From Halictus rubicundus (lineage: Eukaryota; Arthropoda; Insecta; Hymenoptera; Halictidae): DNA of 64,000 nt. Positions 11,859 through 24,293 of the stretch are shown in pieces. Every line of letters begins with the position of its first letter. Position 1 is the first letter of the stretch. Made by a program: the position numbers and the translations under genes. The stretch is from contig NW_027488566.1 of assembly GCF_050948215.1 (NCBI RefSeq), positions 1,973,501 to 2,037,500 on the forward strand, written 5' to 3'. The notes beneath the pieces are model-generated. The model ran no database searches. It worked only from the letters and a program-made list of their open reading frames with translations, and was not told the DNA's origin.

Positions 11859-12422
11859 CTACATGTGAGCAACATCCAATAGTGCGATTACCGTTAGCAC
11901 ATTCACAACAATACTTTTTTCCGGAAAATCAAAAATATCGGTGGAAGATGCGTTTTTGGACGACGTTTTTCTGCGGTTCCAGTGTTGCGCTTCCACTTGT
12001 TGTGCTAAACTATTTATTACTTTATCTTCACTCAATATCCTGTCAGTTATGTCATCGAAAAGTGTGACATCAGAATTTAGTCTTTTGCCGAACTTATTAT
12101 TTAGGAAGCATGCAATCCTGAAATATGATTTGACTGCAGAAAGAAGTTTGTTGTCGAGTTGGTTGTGTAAAAGCCGGTATTTTTCCCCTAATATGCCATG
12201 TATAGCCTCGACGACCCAGCGAACTTTGGTAACTTTACGAGATGAATTGGACTCCTCAGTAGTTAGTTGAGAACGATTGCCTTTTAATGCAGGCATGAAA
12301 ACATGAAACCCAGATTCTTCTAAGTGTGATTTAACATCACGAAAACCGCGATCTACAATACAAAGGTCTCCCCGTTTCATAAGAGTTTTCAAGCCATTGG
12401 GATCTCGAAGTACGATCTGCAT
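11859..12422 (-). pseudogene. DDE transposase C-terminal fragment, long-TIR family copy 1
   Basis: About 187 residues from the C-terminal half of a DDE transposase, with VDRGFRDV, MPALKGNRSQLT and RWVVEAIHGILG. The D of DRGFRD and the E of RWVVE are likely catalytic residues. The closest match I recognise is the DDE_Tnp_4-like (Harbinger/ISL2EU-type) group. A second, more decayed copy with the same motifs lies at 25205-25633. The N-terminal half is missing. The right TIR-like segment of the element follows at 12743-13613. Confidence 0.75.
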
Positions 12423-12742
12423 GATTTCAATAAAGTACTGTCCACGGCTCGATTGTTTCAGTTAAATGCCCAAAGTCCTGAATCAAAAATGTCCTTCATC
12501 AGGAATTTTTCTAGACAACAATGTTTATAGTTGTCCGAGGCATAAACCTCGTTTTCATAATATCCCTAATAATATTTTTACCTGACAGAAACGGATACAA
12601 CAATACCTCCCGACCCCAATATAACACTAGATTTATTATTAACAATAAGTAATATACCGACTAAAGATAAAAGATTTAATAGACAAGTCGATGCACTTAT
12701 TCCATGTAAAAAAATGTTAAGTAGATAAGTAATACAGCCCAT

Positions 12743-13613
12743 AGATGACTAAAGGCCGAAAGTACTCCAAAAATATTTTTCCGGAAAATTATTAAAAAAT
12801 AGTTTAAACATAGTTAAAAAATGTTTTTACAACAGCGTAACAACAATCGTACGGTTAGAAATCGAAAAAACATCTGATTAAAGAAAAAAAAAATTGGTCC
12901 GGTGCGGGATACGAACCTGGTCCAAAAAGTTTTCAGCGGTTCCGCAGTCGGAGACCATAGCTACTGCACCAATCGGCGCCGTTGAAAGTACCTTCGAAAT
13001 ATTGGGATATACCGTGCATAGTATAATTCTTGTTTTTTCTACTACGCAATTTTTAAAGTATGCACGATGTTTCTCTGAACTTAGGGATGTTTAATATTAC
13101 ATAATATATTTTTACGATAATTATAAATTAGTTTTTCACGGAAAAAACGCCGAAAAAAGTGGTTTTTATTTTTTCCCACTATGGCGCACCAAACGCAGGA
13201 ATTTGAAAAAAATTGAGCATAATACTTATTACAATATCTTATTGCTAAATTAATTCTGTTCTAGTGTCTCTTCGATTTCCCTATGAAATCTGCATTTTTT
13301 CGATTTTTTTCGTGTTTTTCGATTTTTACAGCCAGAGTTTGCAACGGAAAAATCTGAAAACGACTCAGAGTATGTGGTTTAGTGTCCGAAATGTGTCAGA
13401 TTTTTTTCAGAATTTTAAATTGTCATTAAATGGGGAAAATGGGCCAAAAACTGGATTTTCGTTTTTCCTCTATAACTATCCTTACAGATGAGCTATAGGG
13501 CTAAAACTTGGCTGAAAGGTATCTTTTTTGGTGGGCTATCGAATGGCGCAAATTGGAATATAAATCCCTTCTGGGGCCGATTTGGCCCCCAAAACCGGCT
13601 ATAGCCTTTGCTG
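12743..13613 (-). repeat. Right TIR of long-TIR DDE element, copy 1
   Basis: About 870 bp ending GGCTATAGCCTTTG. The same terminal sequence, more or less diverged, occurs at 24294-25112, about 25955-27071, 28915-29345 and 59586-60390. A tRNA-like module lies at 12893-12985. The end at 13613 is fused into the YqaJ part of the neighbouring Mutator-like gene, so this transposon jumped into that gene. Confidence 0.8.
12893..12985 (-). other. tRNA-like module inside the TIR (copy 1)
   Basis: On the minus strand the sequence has an A-box-like TTGGTGCAGTAGC, an anticodon-arm-like segment and a B-box GGTTCGTATCC, in tRNA order. The acceptor stem does not pair properly, so I do not call a functional tRNA. 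It occupies the same place in the TIR as the better-preserved modules at 24936-25008 and 26360-26432. Confidence 0.65.
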
Positions 13614-16392
13614 TACTTTCAATAATATATTCGGGCTCCCGAATGGGCATGCCTCTGTTATATCTACTGTCGACTATTTCGGGCAGCATACAATCTATAT
13701 AAAAGCGCGACAATTTTGGCTCCATTTTATGTTGCCAAAATTCGTCGTCTCTCTCAACTTTAATGGACTTGACACCTTTCCTCGTCCATATGCAGAAGAG
13801 GCAGTACTTTCTGCCAGTGATATGTAATTGCCCTTTTACTTGGTAAAAGTACGCGTGGCTTTTATTCATTTCCCTGCCAGTACTGTCTGTAAATATTTTA
13901 CTTACTGCTTTTATTGTTGATATTGCCTCTTCTGGTGTAACATTTTCAACAGTTTGTGGGCACTTTATCTCCACAATACCGTCATCATCGATTACACCAT
14001 CTGGTTATGCTCCCAAATAGGGAATCGATGCATCGATGAAAAGACCACATGGTCTAATTTCGACGTTTTCCTTTCTTGATAATTCTTCGCGAGCTAGGTC
14101 TTCATTCTGCTTTCCATACGCTACAGCAAAAACGTCTAGCAGGCGTGGATAGGGCAATGTCTGCACTAACTTTGAACACAGCGTTGTCTTCCTTCGGTAG
14201 CACACGGTACGGAAGTTGGACGCTGTCAAAAGTTTTGTTTTGTGCGTCAGCCACTTTCTGTTCTTGGCCTGTCCAATGGTCTCTTGCTCAATGTTCTCTC
14301 TATCTTTCTGCCAATCGCTTAGCATTTCCATATGCTTATGCTTTTGAAGATTGAACATGCATTCGTCCATATCTGGCTTCTGTGAATTTGGTCCGTAATC
14401 GAAATCTTGTTTTGCGCGGAACTGCTTTCTTGTGTTCCTCGTCGTGCTGTTCTGTTGGGCTTGTTGCACGAGTTGTCGTTTCTTTCTGTGGCGTTCTTCC
14501 ATCTGTGTTAAAAGTGGAAGCGGCTCCCTTTTCATTGACCGTTGTAGACGAGACAATACTTCTTGCGTATTATACTGGATCACAGCAGCAGCACATCTTG
14601 CACTGTATGATCCTCTTTGGCCGAAATTTAATCTTTTTCCACCAATATATTTTGCAACAATATTGTTGTAACTCTCCACTGCGTTGTTGTTGCTTCGATA
14701 TAGGATGCTTTCTCCGTGCGCTGAAAGTGACCGGATGATATCTCGGATGTTCTGGTAAACTCCAAAATTTAACAATTCCGGAACAATATTCCGCTCGTCC
14801 TTCTTCGTGGTTCCATCGCAGAAGTATCCTATTCTATTACAATGTTTGTGCTCCCCAAAAACGTGGCTAGGCATATTCATTATGTCTTCGCATACATTTT
14901 TTATTTTATGTTGCATCGGCACATTCTGTTCAAATCTGAACTCTGCAGCTTTCATAATCCCCGAGCGTATCCGCCGAATATTATTTTCCACGGCTTGCCT
15001 GTAGCGACCGGGCGGAGCTTTCTTCTCAACATCTTTCATTTTGTTGCAAAAGTTGCGCAACAAATGATTTGTGCATTCAATTTTCTTTACGCGGATCATC
15101 CATGATTTATATGGATCAGAGTACAGAATTTTTGTATAGACACTGCTGTCGCCATCAGCAATCAATGTCGCATAAATTAATCCCCGTTTTTCCACGCTGG
15201 TAATGAAACCTTCTGCAATGGCGTCACTCTCCATTCTGGTGGAGGGCTGGTTTCTGCCCCAGTTTTTGAAGCATGCGTGTTGCCGCGGCTCTGCTTCTTT
15301 TTTCGCCGCATTCAAGCAAATGGAGCAGATTTTGTTCCGTACTCCAATGAATAGAACTTTCTTCGTGTGATAGCCCACTATCACGCCGACACCAGATATT
15401 GAGTCGTATCTGCCTGTTCGGCACGACCGCTTCATCCAACTTCCGTCAGCCACGACGGGAATATGTGGAGTCCCACATTCTACGACGTCGCCTCTTTCAA
15501 TGGCAAGTCTTTTTTCTTCTGCAGCCGCTTTTCTTCCATTTCCGCTTCCGCAGCACGGATTAATTTTTCCACGATGTCGTCATGGACTTTGCTGTATCTC
15601 CTCGTTGACATACAAGGGACGTTTATGGTAGTGAGGAATCCTTCCATTTGTGCGTAGCCGCCTCCGTTGAGAATCGTTCCTGCCACTGCATTCCGATTGA
15701 TATCCATTACCTGAGCATTATTAGGTTGACTGTGGATATTTGCTTCGTAATTGCACATCATGCATTTCACGGTCAGGGTGGTCTCTAATCCCGTTCTCTT
15801 CATACGTATTATTTTCATATTTTTTATCGAACAATTGAATATTTCAGAGTGTTCGCTTATACGTTTCATTTCTTGAAACATATGGTGCACGTCCACAATG
15901 CTGAGAGACCCGTCTGATAGGCACAATTCTTCGGGTGGGTCGATCGTCGTTTCTCTTTCCACGACGAGCCGGTGAGCCTGCACCTCTTCTTCGTCGATGG
16001 CAATTTCTTGCATGATTCTTCCCACTTCATCTGTTTCTTCTGCCATTCTTGGACAACGCTCGGCGTCATTAGAGGTATTCAATAACATTCCCTCTTGTTG
16101 TTCACTTGACGACGGCGTTATATTTCCCAACGCGAGTGGCTCGATTGTCGTATCGTTTTCCTCGACGAGGTGCATTTCTTCGTCGGTGGCAGTTTCATTG
16201 GTCCTTTCTTCAATTTTATCTGCTTCTTCTGCCATTCTTGGACTATGCCTGGCGTCAGAAGAGGTATTCCATAACATTTCCTCTTGTTCTCCACTTGACG
16301 ACGGCGTTACACATTCCGCTGCCCCTGCCTCTTCATATGCGTTGAGATGACTTGACGTATCCTCCATGGCAAGATTCGCTATCCGCTTCATT
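13614..16392 (-). pseudogene. Mutator-like transposase fused to YqaJ nuclease
   Basis: One protein in three frames-worth of pieces. From the N-terminus: an acidic region with two copies of a segment of about 64 residues; a zinc-type CMMC motif; the INGNAVAGT-like region; the transposase core with VADGSWMKRS (D), LIADGDSS (D) and NNNAVESYNN (E), and a CXXC/HXC cluster between; then a YqaJ-type nuclease with PDGVI, EIKCP and QVKGQLHITGR. Lesions: a one-base frameshift in an A-run near 15520, a TAA at 14005-14007 inside the LGA-PDG nuclease motif, and truncation at 13613 by a DDE transposon. A splice acceptor (TTTACAG) just before the Met at 16391 suggests a further 5' exon. Confidence 0.82.
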
Positions 16393-16480
16393 CTGTAAAC
16401 AGAATACAAAAAAAAAAATGGTTTGTAGGGATATGGCTCCCCTTTACAGATGCATTTTTTAAAATCGTAATACTTTACAA

Positions 16481-18350
16481 ATGTCGAAATTAAAATTATT
16501 CGAAGTAAGCGCAAATAAACTTGTACCGTACTCGGATGATTTGTTAATTGCAACTACAAATATTGATGAACATTTGGATATAGTAGGTGAAGTTTTCAAA
16601 ATCGCAGCAGAAAACAAATTACATTTTCGAGTAGATAAATGCATTTTCGCACATCGAGAAATCACTTATTTAGGGTACCGTGTAAATGCGAACGGTATAT
16701 CACCAAGTAGTGAACATATTGAGTCAATAATAAACTATCCAACACCGCGGAATCAGAAAGAAACATTGCGTTTTGTATACTTTGCCAGTTACTTCCGCCG
16801 TTTTATACCTGCGTTCTCAGTAGTTGCAAAACCACTGTACGACCTTGCAAAGAAAAATGTTCATGTAAGCTAAGATTTAATCCGCCACTGTATACATTGT
16901 TCAATGTTCATGTTATTGATAAAACGAACGTCGGAAAAATTGAAACGAACGAGATGATAAAAGAATGATCAGTCTCGTCAGGACCGACACCGGAGAAAGA
17001 CGTATTATTAGTAAACGATTTTATGCTGTCCGTCTGTTAAAATTCCTTACACATTTGGGTGTAAAGAGAATGAAGCTTTCAGAAAACTAAAAGAATTATT
17101 GTCAACAAGTCCTGTATTAGCAATTTACGTTCCGAATTTAGAAACAGAATAGCATTGTGACGCTAGCGCATCAGGGTTCGGAGCAATACTCATGCAGAAA
17201 CAAACGGATGGAAAATTTAGACCTTTGTCGTATTTTAGCCAAAGAACATCTACGGTTGAATCGCGATATCATACTTTTGAGTTAGAATGTTTAGCTGCTG
17301 TCAGTGCGATAAAAAGATTTCGCGTGTATTTATCGGGAACCCATTTCAAAATTATAACAGATTGTGATAGTTTTAGATTGATGTTGAACAAACAGAGCAT
17401 TAATCCGAGAATAGCAAGATGGGCCATGTTTTTACAAGAATACGACTATGAAATAAAACATCGATGTGGGAAAAGGATGAGCCACCTCGATGCGCTAAGC
17501 AGATGTCACAGCGTTTTAGTAATAGAAGGCAATACATTTGAACAGACGTTATCCCTTTGCCAAGACAGAGACGAAGAAATCAGAATCATTCGTGGCGAAT
17601 TAGAAAACACCGAGAGTAAACTGTATGAATTACGCGATAGATTAGTGTACAGAAAAGTAATAAAAAACAAATTACTTTTCTACGTTCCACGAACAGTGGA
17701 GCATAATGTCATTCGTACTTGCCATGATGATATGGGACACGTCGGAGTACAAAAAGTATTTGATAACTTAATCAAAACATACTGGTTCTCGAGAATGCGA
17801 GAAAAAATCGACAGAATTCTGTAACTTCATAACGCGCGAAAATATTAAACACATACGTATAGCTGTTGGCACACCACGTGCCAACGGACAGGTCGAACGC
17901 TATAACCGTGTAATCACGCCTATGCTTGCGAAAATAAGCGAAACCCACCGAAAATGGGATCAAGTTCTATATCGAGCAGAGTTCGCGCTAAATAATACAA
18001 TATCGAAAAGTACAGGTGAAACGGCAAGCAAACTGCTATTTGGTGTCGATCAATTTGGAGAAATAAATGATTGCGTTAAACTTGTAATTAATGAGGATAA
18101 TGAAAGAGACTTACAAACATTAAGGGAAAATGTTGCCAGTAGTATAATCAAAAGTCAAGCGATGAGCGAGGAGGATTATAATAAAAAGCGGAAATGCGCA
18201 AACGTGTACAATGTTGGTGATTATGTAATGATCAGAAACTTAGACACAACAATAGGAACGAACAAGAAACTAATTCCAAAATTTAAGGGTCCATATGTTA
18301 TAAAAAAAAAAGTGGTAGACCACGATCGTTACGTAGTCACCCCCACATGA
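16481..18350 (+). pseudogene. Ty3/gypsy pol remnants (RT, RNase H, integrase)
   Basis: Three blocks in gypsy order. 16481-16873 is the RT palm and thumb with YSDD and YLGYRV. A segment of about 170 bp of unrelated sequence follows. From about 17047 to 17824 come the RT-RNase H linker, RNase H (SQRTSTVESRYHTFELECLA) and the integrase zinc region. 17826-18350 is the integrase C-terminal part with GTPRANGQVERYN. Integrase core sequence containing the first two acidic residues is missing between the last two blocks, and a stop falls at about 17150. No LTR is confirmed on either side. The RT-before-integrase order separates it from copia. Confidence 0.85.
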
Positions 18351-19440
18351 TCATTTTAAAACATTTGTAGCTTATTGCAACGTTGGCCGATTTTGATGAA
18401 ATATTCAGAATATGTATCATTCAAAGAGATCTACAAATCGTACTTTCTAAATTTCCAATGTAAGTCCACATAAAAAAATTGCAAGATACAACCTTCAGCA
18501 TTTTCTCTGCTATTACGACTAATTGCAATTTTTGTAAACATTTTTTTTCACTCTACGTAGCAAACCAATTGTGTTACATAGAATCAATCATTTATTTGTA
18601 GTTTTATGACAATGATATTCCTTCATACAGTAATAAATAAATGACATCGACTGATTGACGGGTCCGGTGTATTCCTGATTGGGGGTGTATAGGGGCAGCC
18701 AACAGGTAAAGGAAAAAAAAACGGTTTGCAAATATTAGCCTTGGAAGAGTTTAGAGGACACTCCGAAATATGATTTTTACGGTTACTTCGGATGACTCCG
18801 TAGCGGTGGTGAAGTGGGGTATCCCTTGGACATGCGGAAGCAGTAAAACATCTGTACGGTGCCCGAATTGTTGCATAGAGAAAATTTAACGTGTGTAAGG
18901 AATTCGAGCGACCGCGACCCATGCGGGCCGCAACCATAGGCCGGCCAAGGGCGCAGTTTATGATTACGGTGCGGACGTAACTTCAGGCTATTTTTGAGAT
19001 TTAGCGGAACTTTATGTTTTATGATGATTTATTAGAGACTTCGTATTTTAGCTAAAGGTCTCAATAGCCGTTGACGTACCGTAAGACATCTGCGGACGAA
19101 ATGCGTAACATTAAGGGCCCTAGGTAGGCGACGAGGATTCGGGGCGAGGGTACCCTAATAAACTGGTCGGTTTCCCTCACCCTGTCGCCTCTCGGAGGGC
19201 GTACTTTAGAATTAAGACACCCGTGATTGGCTTCCGAAATGTAACCGCCTACACTGCAAAAACAGTTAAAAGAGTAGAGCGGAGAAGAAGCCAACGTTGT
19301 CGTAGCGCGCACGAGGGTAACCTCTAGTCCTTGTCTTTTTCTGGAATAAACGAGTTTACGAAATCACATTATAAGATCCTCGACATCCTTACACGTGGAT
19401 GGTTCTGATGGATGCCAATATTATTTTTATAACATAAGAA
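18351..19440. other. Unassigned region after the gypsy remnant
   Basis: About 1.1 kb without recognised coding sequence. The part from about 18650 is GC-richer than its flanks and could be the 3' non-coding or LTR region of the gypsy element, but I find no repeat partner in the window. Confidence 0.35.
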
Positions 19441-19990
19441 AGGAGACAATGTCAGCATAATCTTCTTTTGCTGTATCCTTTAGTTGAGCCGCGAAGCCTT
19501 TTGGAAGATGCTGTTGCTTTCGCTGCTCGCTTGAGCACCGTTTTTCTCACGTGCTCAGCAGAAGATGCTTCATTATGTGCCATTGTGCACTACACGGTCT
19601 TCAAACTTCACTGCACCAAATGTAAAATGTACACAATCGCGTCGACACGAGTATGCATACTTATTTCCGCGCGGTGTATAAATTATGTACTAAATGAGAC
19701 AGGAATGATTCGTACGAAATTACGAACGCGTTCCCGTCCATCAGTAAACTGAAGAAACCAAACACCGACGCAATCAGTTTTGCCAGATGTGTCGCCGGTG
19801 TCCCCCCTCTCGTCCTTCCGACAAATTTCACTGGACCACGCTTGAGCCTGATTCCGTCCGTGCACCAACAGGCCTTTCTCTATCGAATTGTTTATCTGTG
19901 TATACTGAAATATGTTTTGTATTGTTGAAATAATTTTTTTCCGGTATAGTCACCTAAGATGTTTGAAGGATACGAGGTTATCGGAGGCGG
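19440..19990 (-). mobile_element. Possible LTR-retroelement leader and gag start
   Basis: On the minus strand a TTTGGTGCAGTG stretch, as often seen after an LTR, is followed by an ATG near 19583 that opens a short basic and Ala-rich frame. This looks like a 5' leader and gag start. No LTR end or downstream pol is visible, so this is a weak call. Confidence 0.3.
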
Positions 19991-20029
19991 GTACCTTCAA
20001 ATAATGTTCAATCAGGTATTTCGTGACGA

Positions 20030-20650
20030 GTCGTTTATTTTGCAATACAACGTCGCGACGGCGTTCAGAGTAGTTCGGCTAGGCTAGACAGCGATTCAAC
20101 TGAGACTCGATTCTCACTCGGTTGTGACTCTACTCGACTAGCTACCACGCGTTGGTAGTCTGCCGTCTTATATTGCGGAAACGCATGTCGACTGATTGGT
20201 GGAAGTCTTTTCGAGGAACTTCCACCAATCGGTTAATTTTTCGTAACACGCCCACGTTCCACGCCCCTTGTGCGTGAGAAGGGTGAGCGCGTTGTTTCGT
20301 TAAAAATCTAATTTTGGTGATGCAGCGGGGTGTCTTCCGGGCCCAGTGCTAAGTGCGGTATGTGCCTGCTGGCTTATATCCACGGGCACCGCTTTCCCGG
20401 TTGATAGGAACCAGGCACGCTTCGCTTGGACACTCTAACCTGGAGACACTTCGACTACCCAAAATTGATGGCGTCCACTTGCGCTATTGAGTTCGTCGCT
20501 AGGAACTACAAGGACACATCTGTCCGCTAAGTGGTCGAAATCGTTAAAGACGTTTTCTCACAAACAGCGTCTTATGCTGTGCAAACCATAAATCTTTCTC
20601 GGTGCTGGTGCGCCGAAGATTTCTCTTCCGGCGCCCCACTAGCCGCTACA
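20030..20650 (-). repeat. LTR-like repeat, copy A
   Basis: About 620 bp shared with 51835-52458 at high but imperfect identity. Both copies end GCCGCTACA on the plus strand, so on the minus strand they begin TGTAGCGGC, as an LTR would. The other boundary is unclear because the two copies diverge there. No coding sequence. Confidence 0.65.
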
Positions 20651-20759
20651 TGTTCAATAGTGACTCCCAATCGAATTGATTCTGAACCACACCATTTCCC
20701 AAAAGAAAATTACGGAAAAATTCGTGGATATTCTACTTGCTAGCATATGTGACTGAGAT

Positions 20760-21237
20760 TTTTTCCGGATTATTAGGTGGAACAATCGATTTTTAACATC
20801 GAACTTCAAAAGAGATTAGAATTTGCAGAAGAATACATAAACGCTAGCGACGACTTCTGGAAGAATGTAATATTCTCCGATGAGTCGAAATTTAATATTT
20901 TTGAGTTGAATGGTCATAAAAAAGTGTGGCGGAGAGCTAGTACTGAATTGGATCCTACTAAGTATCAATTAAGAAAAATTCCCGTTAAATTAATCGCAAC
21001 ACTTGTAATAATGAAATGTTCGAATATTTTTGTCCCTGCAGTTTCTCGCCATTTCGTGAAATTTTTGTCATTGTAAATTACGAAATAATGTAATTAAGTT
21101 TTGTATTTACTCATTTGTTGTTATAAGTGTTGTATACAATATAAAGCTACATATGTTTAGATACAATTAATAACATAAACGATATTGTTGCTTTTAATTC
21201 TATATTCCAAGCGTACGAATACTTTTGTCCCCCACTG
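20760..21237 (+). mobile_element. Tc1-like transposon remnant
   Basis: A fragment of the catalytic domain of a Tc1-type transposase (20777-21076), with EFAEEYINASDDFWK and VIFSDESKFNIF; the D of FSDES is the second catalytic Asp. The third catalytic residue is lost. A right TIR-like end, reverse complement CAGTGGGGGACAAAAGT, is at 21213-21237. No left TIR is visible next to the fragment. Confidence 0.75.
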
Positions 21238-21576
21238 AATATCGCAATATAGGGCGAGTAAACTATTTTGTATTGCATTTTTAAGCTTGTACATTATTTT
21301 CCCGAATATAAAAATGTTTATTATCTCATAATACGCTTGTACACGGAGATAATAGGGCGACGAAAAAATGTATTTTCATGCAATTTACCAAAAATTCTAA
21401 AAAGAATTCAGAACAATTGTTTCAATAATATCCAACTACTGAATTTTTATAAAACCAGTATCTCTGAAACTTCAATACGAAAAACGCACTTTCCTCGAGT
21501 GTTCGGAGATTTCCAATTTTATTAAACAAACATGTTTGCATAATCCGCAATGGGGAATTTTAGTCATGTGTACTAG

Positions 21577-22651
21577 TGTCACGTCCGGTGGTTCGATCGC
21601 TCATGAATAAGACAAATAAAACTTCAAATAAAAATTATGCCACGCGAGGAGAGAAGAATAAATAAGATTAAGATAAGCCTTAAGATTCTAGGAAGTAAGA
21701 CGGTGTCATGTCCGGTGATTCGACCGCTTAAGAATCAAACGAATAAAACTTCAGACAAAGAATTATTATGAACTATTGTTGAAACCCAATAATGTCACGC
21801 AAGGAGAAGAAGATAAATGAGATTATGATAGGCGTTAAAATTTCTAGAAAATTAGATAGCGAACAAAACAATTCCAATTATCCTCCTGCGAGAGACGCAG
21901 CAAAGATCGATGTCACCCCGAAAAATAAACAGAAAGTGTGTTCAGTTGCGCCAAGTTCCAAAAAGGCACACTAATCCCATGGTAAGAATGACGCGCATTA
22001 GATAAAAGATCAAATCAATATCCTATTGAAACAATGGACTGTCCATCCTATAAAAGGGAACCAATACTTCAAAGATCAATCATTCCGTCATAAAGTTTGG
22101 ACCGGATCAGTCCGTCATAGAAGTGTCAATTCAGTTTTAATAAAGTTTCAGTAAAGTTCAAGTTCAGTGAAAGTTTTATAAAGTTTAAAAGAAGCGATAA
22201 TTGGAATTGGTGAAATCTGCGACCTGCGGCTGCGATATTGGAATTGGTGGAACCTGCAACCTGCTACCCGCAGCAACTGCGATTAGCGGTATTTCCACCT
22301 GCGGTAACTGCGATCTGCGGAACCTGCGACTTGTGGACTTGCGGTGTCCAATTAACGAAGCGAACCCAACAACTCGGTAAATTAACATTATTATTATTGA
22401 ACGAAATATTTGTAAGCTATCTAGTTTATGCGTTAACTACACATAATCTCTATTTGTCAAATAATGTTTAAAACTTCTGATTCAGCACCTAATTTTGAAT
22501 AAATCAATAATTTTGTTTGTTTTGGAAAAATAAGAATACAAGTTATTTAAACAATCCTCAATTTCCCGAACCGTAGCCGGTGAATGCAGGTAGGTTCAAA
22601 ACTGCGTCCTATCTCATAAAAAACATAATCCGTCCTACCTGGGACGTAACA
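21577..22651 (+). mobile_element. Solo LTR, 1075 bp, TSD CTAG
   Basis: It begins TGTCACGTCC, ends GGACGTAACA and is flanked by the 4-bp duplication CTAG (21573-21576 and 22652-22655), as expected for a gypsy-type integrase. A segment from its own 5' end (TGTCACGTCCGGTG) is repeated about 126 bp inside, and purine-rich TGCGGAACC repeats lie near 22205-22345. No internal region remains, so it is a recombined solo LTR. Confidence 0.85.
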
Positions 22652-23655
22652 CTAGTAAGTAGAACACCCATGAATTTTTTCGTAATTATTTGTTGGGCAC
22701 GGTATGACTAAACATGAATTCGATTCGGGAGTCACCGTTAAACATTTTATGTGGTAACAGCGGAAAAAAATGATTTAAAAAATAAGAAAAATATATCTTA
22801 GTTGGATTTTTTAGAAAAATTTGCACACTTGAACAAATGTATATCCTAGAGGTACATACGTGTGTGTTTAGTGCGACGGGAGGGAAAGGGGTGGCGATGG
22901 TTCGCCAGAGTGGGCGATCAACGCGTAACCAAAGGAACAATCAAGCGCGCGCAACCGCGTCGGTAGGTATCAATATTTATAATTAGTATTCTATAATAAC
23001 ATTGTAAAGTGTAAATTGTTGGGTAGAAATGAAGGGTCGCAGGGTTTTCAAATTGAAGTACCAATAATTTAAAAATGCGTCTGGACAATTTCTAACTCTT
23101 TCACCCTCAACTTTATCCCACTATTGTTTACCACCTCCACTACAGATTTCACATCCCATTGTAGCCGGTACGCGCTTCGCATCGCAAGACTCTATAGTTG
23201 ACCGCCTGCAGGTGTTGGGGTGTATGCTAATAAAACCTACCCTGACGTTTGCAGGATGGCAAGATTATTTTATTCGCCAAACGACTTGACGGGTGTAGAA
23301 AACCTAACTATCCCATCATAAACGTTGCCAGTCGGATACCGCTGGGGCCTGTCCGACCATGCGGCACATTTGGCGATCACCTTTGCCGGTGACGAGTTCC
23401 GCCTGTAACGTCTATATCAATACGTTGTCATACGAAACACGATTAGATTCGGCTCACTTTGAGACATCGGTCGGCCGCACTTAGGCAATCGGAGACCCAC
23501 CGTTGCGGGTTTTCGATATTACATTGTATGCGTTCCTTCGAGGTCTGCACGTGGCCGATGGCTCGACGTCGTCGACGCTACGTCGCACGGCCGTGACGGG
23601 CGCGGTGGCCATGGAGGGGGAGGGTGGCAGACCAAAAACCGCCCGGTCATCATGT
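22652..23655. other. Unassigned region
   Basis: About 1 kb of mixed composition with a GC-rich last 120 bp. I recognise no gene, TIR or LTR. It is the flank in which the 23656 LTR inserted. Confidence 0.4.
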
Positions 23656-24293
23656 TGTTACGTATGGAGACGTTTCTCCACGTTCATTTCGATTAGAAAT
23701 TCTAATCTCTTTTCTGAGAACGAAAAGCGTCCCAACAGGCCCCTTTTATTAACGAAAGATACTGTATGCCTTCTTTATATCAAAATCTCTAGACACTCCC
23801 TTCTGGCATCCGTTAATTAATATTCTGATAAGAAATAACCCGGATAACCTTCATTAACCCCTTTTACCCAAAATTTAACTGAGGTCTGCTTTTCATTAGA
23901 AGTGACAAAAATGTGACTGTGACCCTACGTGACATTAGATCTTAAACAGAGTACCCTTTCATTTTCAAGGTATATAAACCCGTTCGTTTTCATCCTCTTT
24001 GGTTTAGTCGAGATTCAGAAGCGGTTCAGTAGCGTTATTAGTAATCGTGCAGTCACGTCGCGTTACAGAGTCAATTCTAGTGAGATCGGGTCAAAGTCCC
24101 TTTCGAATCAATCTTAACCTTATAGATTCCGTTAGTTCGCGTATATTCTATTTGGCATCCAATTCTCGCTCTCCAACCCCGCATTGCCAGTGCGTCAACA
24201 CCGTGCACCATAGGTAACAATTCCTCTAATTGTACATTTATCATATCCATTCGCGACACAAACAATTACATCTGTAATCACCTAAATTCAGAA

